Assembly (NCBI RefSeq): GCF_042652185.1
Contig: NZ_JBHSIX010000006.1
DNA length: 64,000 bases
Source: Actinacidiphila fildesensis
GTDB lineage: Bacteria > Actinomycetota > Actinomycetes > Streptomycetales > Streptomycetaceae
Direction: 5' to 3' (one strand)
A model generated the notes under the pieces. That model had not been told where the DNA came from and searched no databases. It saw only the letters and a program-made list of their open reading frames with translations. Made by a program: the position numbers and the translations under genes. This document shows positions 35,741 through 44,309 of this stretch, piece by piece. Positions within the stretch are counted from its first letter, which is position 1. Every line of letters begins with the position of its first letter.

Positions 35741-37030
35741 TCACAGGCTCCGCGCGCAGGCGAGCAGGGTGCGCGCCTCCACGTTCAGATAATGGCCGTG
35801 ACCCACCAGTTCCATCAGCTGGGACACGGTCGTCCAGCAGAAGTCCTCCGGCACCCGGACCGGCACCTCGTCCCCGACCTCGATCAGCCGGTAGCGGGTC
35901 CTGGCGTGGTAAAAACGGCCGCCCTCCTCGGACAGCACCGTGTCGAAGCGCACCTGGTCCTTCGAGGCCCCGTTCACCACGTCGAGGAACGGCGGCGCTC
36001 CGCCCGGGCCGCCGGCCGCCGCGTCGGGGAGCTGCACGGTGGGCGCGATCTCGACCCGGTCCAGCAGCCCCGGCTCGTGCCCGGCGCGCGCGAGCAGATG
36101 CGGTACGCCGTCGATCCGGCGGACGAGGAACGCGGCGAGTCCCAGGCCGCGGGGGGCGAGCAGCGGCTGCGTCCAGCCGGGCACCTCCCGGTTCCCCGCC
36201 TGCACCCGTACCGCGATGACGTCGAAACGGTCCCCGTCCTCGTCCGCTATCCGCCGCGCGGACCGGGTCCAGCCCAGCACACCGGCCAGCGGCACCAGCC
36301 GCGCGGACCAGTCGCAGCGGGTCTTGGCCTCGGTGAACCAGCTGAGGACGTGGCTCATGGAGTGGTGCGCGGCCCCGGGAGAACCGGGGCCCGGTGGGAA
36401 GGGCAGTGAGGCGATCACCGAGCGGCTGTCCATGTTGACGAGGTCGTCGATCCGCAGCATCCGGCGCAGGTCGTCCCAGGCGATCCACTGGTGGTCCTCG
36501 TGCAGCGGAACGTCCTCGGTCACCCGCACCACCATGTTGCGGTTGCGCTTCTGCCAGAACCAGGTGCCCTGCTCGGACTGCAGGGTGTCCACCAGGACCT
36601 GCCCGCGGCCGGGGCCGCGGAAGTGGTCGAGGTAGCGGGTCGGCTGGCCGCCGTGCACCCGGGTGTAGTTGCTGCGGGTGGCCTGCACGGTGGGGGAGAG
36701 CTGCAGGGTGTTGATGTTGCCGGGTTCCATCTTCGCCTGCATCAGACAGTGCGGGACCCCGTCGAAGTCCTTCACGAGGATGCCGAGGACGCCGAACTCC
36801 GGCTGGTGGATCACCGGCTGGGTCCAGGTCCCGCGGCCGTCCCCGTCGGTCACCCGCAGCCCTTCCACCGAGAAGAACTTCCCGCTCCCGTGGACCAGGT
36901 TCCCGGTCGGCTCGTCGAAGGACCAGCCCTCCATCTCGTCGAACGGGATCCGGGTGACGTCGAACCAGCCCGCCCTGGCGCGCTTGGCCCACCACTCCTG
37001 GAACGGTTCGGGAACCCCCTCCCAGCTCAT
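35741..37030 (-). CDS. NDP-hexose 2,3-dehydratase (EvaA / TylX3 / OleV type)
   Basis: 429 residues made of two homologous halves, each with WTQP followed by GVLGILVKDFDGVPH or GLAAFLVRRIDGVPH and an (L/I)SPTVQ or (I)APTVQ motif, the hallmark of the family. It eliminates water from dTDP-4-keto-6-deoxyglucose to begin 2-deoxygenation. The ATG overlaps the stop of the upstream lyase gene (ATGA, 37027-37030), so translation is coupled. No glucose-1-phosphate thymidylyltransferase or 4,6-dehydratase gene is in the cluster; these must come from elsewhere in the genome. Confidence 0.92.
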   Translation of the reverse strand: MSWEGVPEPFQEWWAKRARAGWFDVTRIPFDEMEGWSFDEPTGNLVHGSGKFFSVEGLRVTDGDGRGTWTQPVIHQPEFGVLGILVKDFDGVPHCLMQAKMEPGNINTLQLSPTVQATRSNYTRVHGGQPTRYLDHFRGPGRGQVLVDTLQSEQGTWFWQKRNRNMVVRVTEDVPLHEDHQWIAWDDLRRMLRIDDLVNMDSRSVIASLPFPPGPGSPGAAHHSMSHVLSWFTEAKTRCDWSARLVPLAGVLGWTRSARRIADEDGDRFDVIAVRVQAGNREVPGWTQPLLAPRGLGLAAFLVRRIDGVPHLLARAGHEPGLLDRVEIAPTVQLPDAAAGGPGGAPPFLDVVNGASKDQVRFDTVLSEEGGRFYHARTRYRLIEVGDEVPVRVPEDFCWTTVSQLMELVGHGHYLNVEARTLLACARSL

Positions 37031-37563
37031 CGCCCGGGCACCGGGACGAAGTACGGGCTGAACGTCTCGTGCAGGTGGATGCGGCTGCCGTCGGAGCAGT
37101 TGATGATGTACTCCTTGAACGCGCAGGGCGTACCGGCCCCGCCCGGCGGCCAGCTCGCCAGCCCGTTGTCGAGGATGACGCGGTGCTGCATGGAGTTGCG
37201 GGCGCGCAGTTCACGGCCCAGCGGCGTGGAGTCCTGGGTGTCCGCGAGCCACGGCACGGCCGCCCCGTCGAAGACGACACGGTTGCTGCTGACGACCTCC
37301 CCGGCGGGGGTGAGCAGCGCGGAACTGCGGAGCACCGGCTTCGCGTGCGGCGACAGCCCCAGCTCGTCGCGGATCCGGCGGTCCAGGGAGCCGGCGTCCA
37401 CCGGAAGCTGGGAGTCGACGCGGACGGTGAGCCGGCAGGCGATCAGGGACTCCAGCAGGATCGTGGTCGATCCCTCGCTCTCCAGCAGCATGCGGGTCTG
37501 CGGGGGTAGTTCCATGAACGTGCCGCGTGAGGTGCGGTGGATACCGGGAGCGGAGTTCTCCAT
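37027..37563 (-). CDS. Chorismate lyase-like protein (DUF98 / UbiC fold)
   Basis: 178 residues from ATG 37563. The pattern TTILLESLIACRLTVRV, then VLRSSALLTPAGEVV, then IHLHETFSPYF resembles the DUF98 chorismate pyruvate-lyases such as mycobacterial Rv2949c. By recall, Arg79 and Glu166 align with the catalytic Arg76 and Glu155 of E. coli UbiC. If active it would turn chorismate into 4-hydroxybenzoate and pyruvate. It is sandwiched between the AMP-ligase (2-nt gap) and the dehydratase (4-nt overlap), so it probably feeds an aromatic acid to the ligase. Identity rests on motif recall. Confidence 0.68.
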   Translation of the reverse strand: MENSAPGIHRTSRGTFMELPPQTRMLLESEGSTTILLESLIACRLTVRVDSQLPVDAGSLDRRIRDELGLSPHAKPVLRSSALLTPAGEVVSSNRVVFDGAAVPWLADTQDSTPLGRELRARNSMQHRVILDNGLASWPPGGAGTPCAFKEYIINCSDGSRIHLHETFSPYFVPVPGR

Positions 37564-37565
37564 GG

Positions 37566-38969
37566 CTAGCTCGGTTCCGGGCCCTTGAGCGGCTTGCCCA
37601 TCGCCGACCGGGGGATCTCGTCCAGGAAGCTGACCCGCCGCGGCATCTGGTGCGGGGCCAGCCGGGACTGGCACCACGCGAGCAGCTCCGCGACGGTGAG
37701 GCCGGAGCTGGTGACGATGCGGGCGGCCGGCACCTGGCCGCGTACGTCGTCGGGGGCCGCGACGACCTGGACGTCGGTCACCGCCGGGTGCCGGGCCAGT
37801 ACCCGTTCGATCTCCGCCGGGCTGACCTTCTTGCCCGCGACGTTGATGATGTTCTTCAGCCGGCCGTTGATCCGGATGCCGCCGTCTTCGATGCGGGCCA
37901 GATCGCCGGTGCGGTACCAGTCGCCGTCGAAGTCGAGCGGGAGCAGCCCGTCGGTGCCGGTGTAGCCGGCCGCCAACGCGTCGGTCCGCAGCTGCAGTTC
38001 ACCGCCGCCGGACACGCCGTCGACCGGGACCAGCCGGGGGACGACGCCGGGGAACGGTGTGCCGACCTCGCCCGGCAACTGCTCCCCGGTGCTGAGCGCC
38101 GCGGAGAGCGCCCCGGTCTCCGAGGACCCGTACGCGTTGTAGAGGGCGAAGTCGTACCGCCCGGTGATGGCGCCGGCCGCCGCCGGGGGCAGCGGGGCGC
38201 CCGAGGAGACCGCCATCCGCAGCTCCCCGAAGTCCAGCGGTGCGGCGGTACCCGCCAGCAGCTGGAACTGGAACGGCAGCCCGACCAGCGTCCGCGCCCC
38301 GTGCTCGCGCACCGCGCGGGCCAGTTGGGACGGTATGGACCGCGAGGGGACGTGCCGGATCGGGGTGCCGTGCAGCAGGGGCGCGGCGATGCCGTAGGCG
38401 AAGCCGTAGCAGTGGAAGGCAAGGGTGCTGACGACGCCCGGCAGGCCCTGCTCGTATCCCATGAACGCCGCGATCCGGTGCGCGTCCGTGAGGACGGTGG
38501 CGGCCGGCCGGACGACGCCGGTGGGCGTTCCGGTGGATCCCGAGGTGAGGAAGATCTGAGAGCGGGCCGGGATGCCGGCCAGGCTGTGGGTGGCGGCCCG
38601 GGTGTGCGTCCACAGCTCGACGCCGCCGTCGGTGGTCCGTACGGCGGGCGGTTCCGACGGCTCCGGGAGCGTCGCGCTGTCCCGGACGACGAGCCCGCCG
38701 AAGTCGGTGGGCGCGCCGGGATCGCTGTGCAGGACGGTCAGTTGGGCCAGGTCCGCGGCGAGGGTGACGACCGCGCGGACAGCCGCGTCGGCGACGTCCA
38801 CCACAACCGGCAGTCCCGTGGTGGGGTGCCGCCCGAGGTGCCCGGCGAAGATTTCCGCCGAGGTGATCAACTCACGGTAGGTCCATGCCCGCTTGCCGGA
38901 GATGAGGGCGACGTCGTCGCTCCGTCCCGCCCCGTCCCGAACTGCCGCGAAGAATCCGGCGTCCGCCAC
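37566..38969 (-). CDS. AMP-dependent acyl ligase (aryl-CoA/ACP ligase type)
   Basis: 467 residues from GTG 38969, with AGGAGGAGCA directly upstream. It has the adenylate-forming P-loop FLTSGSTGTPTG, the A5-like YNAYGSSETG, A8-like GDWYRTGDLARI and the C-terminal lysine in RSAMGKPLKG. It is shorter than an NRPS A domain and more like benzoate or fatty-acid ligases. Between an ACP gene and a chorismate-lyase-like gene, the likely reaction is activation of a hydroxybenzoate and loading onto that ACP. Confidence 0.88.
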   Translation of the reverse strand: MADAGFFAAVRDGAGRSDDVALISGKRAWTYRELITSAEIFAGHLGRHPTTGLPVVVDVADAAVRAVVTLAADLAQLTVLHSDPGAPTDFGGLVVRDSATLPEPSEPPAVRTTDGGVELWTHTRAATHSLAGIPARSQIFLTSGSTGTPTGVVRPAATVLTDAHRIAAFMGYEQGLPGVVSTLAFHCYGFAYGIAAPLLHGTPIRHVPSRSIPSQLARAVREHGARTLVGLPFQFQLLAGTAAPLDFGELRMAVSSGAPLPPAAAGAITGRYDFALYNAYGSSETGALSAALSTGEQLPGEVGTPFPGVVPRLVPVDGVSGGGELQLRTDALAAGYTGTDGLLPLDFDGDWYRTGDLARIEDGGIRINGRLKNIINVAGKKVSPAEIERVLARHPAVTDVQVVAAPDDVRGQVPAARIVTSSGLTVAELLAWCQSRLAPHQMPRRVSFLDEIPRSAMGKPLKGPEPS

Positions 38970-39000
38970 TGCTCCTCCTGGATATCCGGTCAAGAGCCGG

Positions 39001-39252
39001 TCAGCGGTGGGTGAGGACGAAGTCGGCCATCCTGCCGACCGACTGGAAGTTCTCCACGTCCAGGTCCTCGTCCGGGATGGTGATGTCGAACTCCGACTCC
39101 AGCCACACCAGCGTCTCCAGGATTCCCAGGGAGTCGAATTCGGCGAACTGCCGCAGATCGTCCGTCTCCTGGAGCGCGGCACCGCGCGCTTCCGGCAGGG
39201 TTTCCGCGAGGCGGCCGACGAGCGCCGCCACGACTGTCTCCCGAGAAATCAT
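39001..39252 (-). CDS. Acyl carrier protein
   Basis: 83 residues with the phosphopantetheine site at Ser41 in FAEFDSLGILETLVW and an acidic C-terminal half (SEFDITIPDEDL). First gene of the minus-strand operon; it ends 31 nt before the ligase start. It would carry the activated aromatic acid. GAGAGGG precedes ATG 39252. Confidence 0.92.
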   Translation of the reverse strand: MISRETVVAALVGRLAETLPEARGAALQETDDLRQFAEFDSLGILETLVWLESEFDITIPDEDLDVENFQSVGRMADFVLTHR

Positions 39253-39299
39253 CGTCCCTCTCCCACGCCATGGCAGGATCGCCCCGTACTCAGCCGATA

Positions 39300-39315
39300 A
39301 GTTGTCTAGACCGGT
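39300..39315. promoter_or_regulatory. dre-like site between the two cluster operons
   Basis: AGTTGTCTAGACCGGT matches A(C/G)TGGTCTAGACCA(C/G)T at 14 of 16 positions. It lies 48 nt upstream of the ACP gene in the 302-nt divergent promoter region; the rest of that region has no gene. Confidence 0.5.
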
Positions 39316-39554
39316 TGAGGGCGCGAGCCTAACAGTGGGCCCAGTGGGGGCGAAAGGGCTTTCCTTGAAGAGCGCTTGGGCTTCCGGGGAGGAGCGCTTG
39401 GACTTTTGACGCGGTCCCCGAACGGTCTCCCGGACAGCTCCCGAGCGCCGGGGATCACTTCGTGACATCGGCAAAACCGCCGCGTACTGTGTGGCCCGGC
39501 TGCGGCCGGGGCCGGGGGAGCGGCCGTGGTGAACGCTTCGACGGGGGAGGGCTG

Positions 39555-40754
39555 GTGGAGGTTTCGAGGGCGGCGGACCGGAGCGGGCACGAGGCCGGCG
39601 GCGGTGCCGCCGAGCGTGCCGGAGTACGGCCGGAGGAACGGCTGGGCGTGCTGACCGACGCGGTCGGCGCGTTCGACCGGCGGACCGCGCGGCTGGCGCG
39701 ACTGGTCGCCGCGACAGGATCCAGACCGGCCGGCAGTCTCGGCCGCCTCGACGAGATCGGCTGGCAGGTCGCGGGCATCCTGCGGACGCACCGCGCCCGG
39801 CCGCTGCCGGTCGTGGTCTCGGTACTGGCGGGCGACCACGGGGTGGCCGAGCACGGAGTCTCCGCGCACCGGCCGGAGGCCACCGCCCGGCTCTTCGCGG
39901 AGATCGTCGCGGGACAGGCACCCGTCTGCGCGCTCGCCGCCCGGGTGGGCGGCCGGGTGGAGGCCGCGGACCTGGGGCTGCGCACCGACACCGGGGACCA
40001 CCGCTACAAGATCGGATACGGCACGGCGGACATCACCCGCGCCGACGCGATGACCTTCGGACAGGCGCTGGACTCGATCGAGGCCGGCGCCCGGTTCGCC
40101 CACGAGGTCTTCCCCGCCGGGAGCATGGCCGCCTGCGGTGAGATCGGCGTCGGCAACACGACGTCGGCCGCCGCGCTGGCCGCCCGGCTGCTCGGGGCCG
40201 ACCCGCGGGACCTCGCGGGCAGGGGCTCCGGCGTCGGCGAGGAGATCGTCCGGCTCAAGACGCGGCTGGTGGAACAGGCGCTGGAGCGCACGTCCGGGCC
40301 CGACGGCGATCCGGTCCACGGCGGGGATCCGGTCCGGCAGCTCGCCGCGCTCGGCGGTTACGAGCTGTGCGGCAACGTCGGCGTGATCCTGGCCGCCGCC
40401 GCCCGCGGCTGCCTGGTGGTGCTCGACGGCTGTATGACGGCGGTGTCCGCGCTCATCGCCTGCCGGCTGTGCCCGCAGGTCCGCGAGTACCTGGTGGCCT
40501 CCCATGTCTCCACCGAACCCGCCCACCGGATGCTGCTGGACGAGATGGGGCTGAAGCCGGTGCTCGACCTGGAGATGCGGCTCGGCATGGGATCGGGCGC
40601 CGCGCTCGCGGCCGGCCCGGTCAACGCGCTGCTCGCGGTGACCGAACTGGCCGCCGCATCCGGCCCTCCACCTGCGGCTTCTCCTCCATCGAACGAGCAG
40701 TCCCGCAACGCGACGGCGCAGTCCCCCGACCCTTCAGGAAGCGAACGCATATGA
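39555..40754 (+). CDS. CobT-like nicotinate-nucleotide phosphoribosyltransferase with altered catalytic site
   Basis: 399 residues from GTG 39555. The CobT motifs are clear: SVLAGDHGVAEHGVSAH, then GEIGVGNTTSAAAL, then DLEMRLGMGSGAA. CobT transfers phosphoribose from nicotinate mononucleotide to dimethylbenzimidazole for cobamide assembly. In the last motif, cobalamin-type enzymes read LRLGEGTGA with a catalytic Glu; here that position is Met345. Next to an aromatic-acid pathway and not to cob genes, it may ribosylate a different acceptor, for example a phenol as in ArsAB. First gene of the plus-strand operon; its stop overlaps the HAD start. Confidence 0.88.
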   Translation: MEVSRAADRSGHEAGGGAAERAGVRPEERLGVLTDAVGAFDRRTARLARLVAATGSRPAGSLGRLDEIGWQVAGILRTHRARPLPVVVSVLAGDHGVAEHGVSAHRPEATARLFAEIVAGQAPVCALAARVGGRVEAADLGLRTDTGDHRYKIGYGTADITRADAMTFGQALDSIEAGARFAHEVFPAGSMAACGEIGVGNTTSAAALAARLLGADPRDLAGRGSGVGEEIVRLKTRLVEQALERTSGPDGDPVHGGDPVRQLAALGGYELCGNVGVILAAAARGCLVVLDGCMTAVSALIACRLCPQVREYLVASHVSTEPAHRMLLDEMGLKPVLDLEMRLGMGSGAALAAGPVNALLAVTELAAASGPPPAASPPSNEQSRNATAQSPDPSGSERI

Positions 40755-41386
40755 CGGTGCGGGGCGTCATCCTCGATCTCGACGGAACGCTGGTGGAGTC
40801 CCGGGGCGTGCATGTGAGCTGTCTGCGCGCGGCGTGCCAGGACCTCGGGCTGCCGCGGCCGAGCGCGGCCCTCATCGCGACCCGGTCGGCCGCGACCGAT
40901 CGGGCGACGCTCGTCCGGCTGGTCGGTGAGCCGCTCGCCGAGCGGGCGATGGCGGCCTACAACGCGCACTTCCCGCTCGCGCTCGCGGAGGCACCCGCCC
41001 CGCCCCGGCCGGGCGCCGCCGAGGCGATCGAGGAGCTGGCCGCGCTGGGCCTCGCCCTCGGGGTGTGCACCGGCCGCTCCCGGGCCGCCGCGGCCCTGCT
41101 GCTCACCGCCGCGGGCCTCGACATCCCGCTGCTGGTCGCCCGCGAGGACGTCGACGAGCCCAAGCCGGCCCCGGAGGGTCTGCACCGGGCCCGGGGACTG
41201 CTGGGACTCTCCGCGGCCGAGGTGGTCTTCGCCGGGGACACCGCGCACGACGTCCGGCAGGGGGAGGCGGCGGGCATTGCCACCTATCTGGTGGGGGGCG
41301 CCCCGGGCGCCGCACTGGCGTCGCTCGCCGGACTGCCCGCCCTGCTGACCGCCTCTCTCCTGCCGGCCGCCGGGAGCGAGGGGTGA
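40751..41386 (+). CDS. HAD-superfamily phosphatase
   Basis: 211 residues. Motif I DLDGTLVES, motif II VCTGRS, motif III Lys in EPKPAPEG and motif IV FAGDTAHD are intact; the layout is phosphoglycolate-phosphatase-like with a helical cap. ATG 40751 overlaps the CobT-like stop (ATGA). The pairing suggests that it removes the 5'-phosphate from the CobT-like product, parallel to alpha-ribazole phosphatase in cobamide synthesis. This is inference from context. Confidence 0.88.
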   Translation: MTVRGVILDLDGTLVESRGVHVSCLRAACQDLGLPRPSAALIATRSAATDRATLVRLVGEPLAERAMAAYNAHFPLALAEAPAPPRPGAAEAIEELAALGLALGVCTGRSRAAAALLLTAAGLDIPLLVAREDVDEPKPAPEGLHRARGLLGLSAAEVVFAGDTAHDVRQGEAAGIATYLVGGAPGAALASLAGLPALLTASLLPAAGSEG

Positions 41387-43083
41387 CCGACACGTGGACG
41401 GCCCAGCTGGACCTCGCGGGACTGCGCTCCGCCCAGGCACCCCTGACGTGGGGACAACGGGTGATCTACGAGGCGGTGCGGAGCAGGACCGAGGCGCACG
41501 CCTACGACTACAACATCAAGTACTTCGTGGAGCTGGACGGCACCTTCACCACCGAGGACGTGCTGGCCGCCCTGCGGCAGGTGGTGGCCGCGTACGAGAG
41601 CCTGCGCACCGTCTACCTCCCGGGAACGGACGCTGAGCCGCCCCGGCAGTCGGTCCAGGGGGAGGGACGGCTGCCCGTCCGGATCGAACCCATGGCGGCC
41701 GGCGCCGATCCCGAGGCCGAGACCGTCCGGCTGCACACCCGGATGGCGGAGTCCGGCTTCGACCTCTCACACGAATGGGGGATCCGGGTCACGCTGCTGC
41801 TGGCGCCCGGGGGAGCGCCGTTCCGCGTCCTTCTCTATCTCTCCCATGTGGCGCTGGACGGCTGGGCGCTGCGGATCCTGGAACAGGATCTGCGGGACCG
41901 GCTGGCGGGCCGGCCCGCCGCCGATGCGGCCGGGCCGCGGCGCACCCAGCCGCTGGATCTGGCGGAGCAGGAGCAGTCCGAGCGGGGCCGGGCGATGAAC
42001 CGCCGGTCGGGCACGTATGTGCGCAAGGTCCTCGACGGCGCCCCGCAGTCGATGTTCGCGGGGGCGTCGGGCGATCCCGGGGCCGCGCACGGCGAGCTGC
42101 GCTCCGCCCCGATGGACGCCGCCGCCCGGACGATCGCCCTGCGCTGCCAGGTGAGCACGGCGACCGTGCACCTCGCGGCGTTCGCGGCGCTCCTCGCGCG
42201 CCGCAACGGCACCACCCGCTGCGCGCTGAAGACGATCTTCGCCAACCGGGTCGGCGCGGACCGGCAGGGCATGGTCGCCCCGCTCGCCTCCGATGTCGTG
42301 CTCTGCCCCGATGTCTCCGGGCCCGCGTTCGACGACGTCGTCCGCGCCACCCACAAGGACACGCTGCGCGGGTACGCCAGGGCCCAGTACGACCCGGCGG
42401 ATCTCGACGGGCTGATCGCGGCGGCGGGCCAGGCCCGGGGGCAGCGGCTGGACCTGTCCGTCCTGCACAACGACACCACTCTGCTGTTCGGCGAGCCGGA
42501 ACAGCGGACCCGGACACCGGAGGACACGGCGGAGGAGGGCGCGGACGACCGGTCCTTCTCCTGGGCGGCGCCGTTCGCCCTGCCCGCCCTGAAGCTCTAC
42601 TACAACGTGAGCTCCGAGCCGGAGGGCCCGCGCACCGTGCACCGACTGGTCGCGGACACCGCGTACCTGCCCCGGGACGACGTCCGCGGGCTGCTCCTGG
42701 ACATGGAGACGCTGCTGACCGAGTCCGCCCGCCGCCCCGGGGTCCCGATGGCGGCGCCGGACGGCTTCCTCGTCCGGCCCCTTGCCAGGGGTGACGACTG
42801 GCTGCTGACCGACGCCTCCTGGGCCGATCTCGGTGCCATGCGCCGGGCCCTGCTCGGCCTGGAAGCCGTGGCCGACGCCGAACTGCTCGTCGACCGGGAC
42901 GCCGCCGGGGCGCCCCGGGTGACGGTGCGGGTGGTCCCGCACGCAAGGGGCGACGGCGGCCGGCCCGTCACCGTCGCGGAGGTGCGGCGCGCGTACGAAG
43001 CGGCGCTCTCCGTCCTGCCCGATGTCGTTCTCCCGCACTACTACCTTGTCGAAAGGCCCCAGTTCCGTGTCGCGTCCCACTGA
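41383..43083 (+). CDS. Stand-alone NRPS-type condensation protein with a C-terminal A-domain-like tail
   Basis: 566 residues from GTG 41383, overlapping the HAD stop. Residues 15-450 follow the condensation fold (PLTWGQRVIYEAV, then RVLLYLSHVALDGWAL). The active-site HHxxxDG reads SHVALDG: the first His is Ser154, but the catalytic His155 and Asp159 remain. The last 80 residues (ADAELLVDRDAAGAPRVTV ... VLPDVVLPHYYLVE) resemble the C-terminal subdomain of an adenylation domain, an unusual addition. It would join the acyl-ACP to an amine or hydroxyl acceptor. Confidence 0.85.
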   Translation: MTDTWTAQLDLAGLRSAQAPLTWGQRVIYEAVRSRTEAHAYDYNIKYFVELDGTFTTEDVLAALRQVVAAYESLRTVYLPGTDAEPPRQSVQGEGRLPVRIEPMAAGADPEAETVRLHTRMAESGFDLSHEWGIRVTLLLAPGGAPFRVLLYLSHVALDGWALRILEQDLRDRLAGRPAADAAGPRRTQPLDLAEQEQSERGRAMNRRSGTYVRKVLDGAPQSMFAGASGDPGAAHGELRSAPMDAAARTIALRCQVSTATVHLAAFAALLARRNGTTRCALKTIFANRVGADRQGMVAPLASDVVLCPDVSGPAFDDVVRATHKDTLRGYARAQYDPADLDGLIAAAGQARGQRLDLSVLHNDTTLLFGEPEQRTRTPEDTAEEGADDRSFSWAAPFALPALKLYYNVSSEPEGPRTVHRLVADTAYLPRDDVRGLLLDMETLLTESARRPGVPMAAPDGFLVRPLARGDDWLLTDASWADLGAMRRALLGLEAVADAELLVDRDAAGAPRVTVRVVPHARGDGGRPVTVAEVRRAYEAALSVLPDVVLPHYYLVERPQFRVASH

Positions 43084-44125
43084 CCGACCGACGGTCGGCG
43101 TCATCGTCCCCGCCATGAACTCCTCGGACTTCATCGACCAGGCCCTGGGGTCGGTGGCCATGCAGACCCGGCCCGTCGACCAGATCGTCGTCGTGGACGA
43201 CTGCTCCGACGACGACACCGTGCGGCGCGTGGAGCGCTGGAGCGAGGTGCTGCCGCTGACACTGGTCCGCAACACCCGCCGCCTCGGTGTCTGGGGCGCC
43301 CGGGGGACCGGGATCGAGCGGCTCGGCACCGACCTGGTGTGCCAGCTCGACGGCGACGACGCCTTCCTTCCGCACCACGTCGAGGCGATGTGCGACGCCT
43401 ACGAGGCCAGCCCGGGGCTGATCAGCCCCCGCCCGCTGACCTGGACCGGCACCGGGCCGTTCGTCCCCGGCACGTACACCAAGGGCCGGCTGCCGCTCCC
43501 CGGCGACCAGCTCGTCCAGCTGCTCGCGCAGAACTACGTCGTGGTCGGCGCGCTGTACAGCCGGGCGCTGTACGACAAGGTCGGCGGCTTCCGGAAGATC
43601 GCCTACGGCGAGGAGTGGGACCTGTGGCTGCGGCTGGTTGCCGCGGGCGCGGTCGTCAGCAAGCCGGCGGACCCTTCGTACGTCTACCGCGTCCGTGCCT
43701 CCAGCTACGCGGGCGGCTTCGCGCGGAACACGGCGGAGACCGAGGTGCTCGGCCGCTTCCTGGCCGAGACCCGGGACCCGCGGCTGCGCCGGGCGGTCAA
43801 GATCGCCCTGCTCCAGCGGACCGGCACGGACGGGCTGCCGGAGGCGCACGATCCGCTCGCGGCGCCCGGGGTGGACGCGGCGGTGCTCGCCCGGGCGGGC
43901 ATCGGGCGCGATCACCTTGTGTACGTGCGGCGGGATCCGGATCTCGGCTGGGTACTCGCCGGCCGGGACGAATCGACGGGCGGTCCTGCGACGGCGGTGA
44001 TCGCGGACGACGGCCGGCTCGTGCTGCGGATGACCGGTGGGGAGAACGACTACGAGGTCACCTTCGTCGAGGACGAGCTGCTGCGCCGCGACAGGTCTTC
44101 CCTCCGTGACGTCCTGAGGCGCTGA
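43067..44125 (+). CDS. Family 2 glycosyltransferase
   Basis: 352 residues from GTG 43067, which has GAAAGG 10 nt upstream and overlaps the condensation gene by 17 nt. GT-A motifs: TVGVIVPAMNSSDFIDQAL, VVVDDCSDDDT, the metal-binding QLDGDDAFLP and EEWDLWLRL. The C-terminal 90 residues are outside the catalytic fold. It would add a sugar during product assembly, possibly the 2-deoxysugar implied by the dehydratase, although antibiotic deoxysugars are more often added by GT1 enzymes. Last gene of the plus operon. Confidence 0.88.
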   Translation: MSRPTDRPTVGVIVPAMNSSDFIDQALGSVAMQTRPVDQIVVVDDCSDDDTVRRVERWSEVLPLTLVRNTRRLGVWGARGTGIERLGTDLVCQLDGDDAFLPHHVEAMCDAYEASPGLISPRPLTWTGTGPFVPGTYTKGRLPLPGDQLVQLLAQNYVVVGALYSRALYDKVGGFRKIAYGEEWDLWLRLVAAGAVVSKPADPSYVYRVRASSYAGGFARNTAETEVLGRFLAETRDPRLRRAVKIALLQRTGTDGLPEAHDPLAAPGVDAAVLARAGIGRDHLVYVRRDPDLGWVLAGRDESTGGPATAVIADDGRLVLRMTGGENDYEVTFVEDELLRRDRSSLRDVLRR

Positions 44126-44309
44126 GAGGGTACGGGCGACCTATGACGCATCGGGCTTTCCGTCGCAGAATGGTCTCAGCCCTTGACGGGACATCACCCT
44201 GAAGGCTCAGCTTAGGGTTCACATGTTGTAGACGACGGGGTCTCACTGGTGCGGCCTCGTCCGTTCGGGCGGCGGTTTGTACCGCCTGCCGAGGCAGGAG
44301 TGGATGGTC

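Noticed and set aside
35741..37030. Complete deoxysugar pathway
   Set aside because: Only 2,3-dehydratase and reductases are present; sugar nucleotide synthase and 4,6-dehydratase genes are missing, so no specific sugar can be named.
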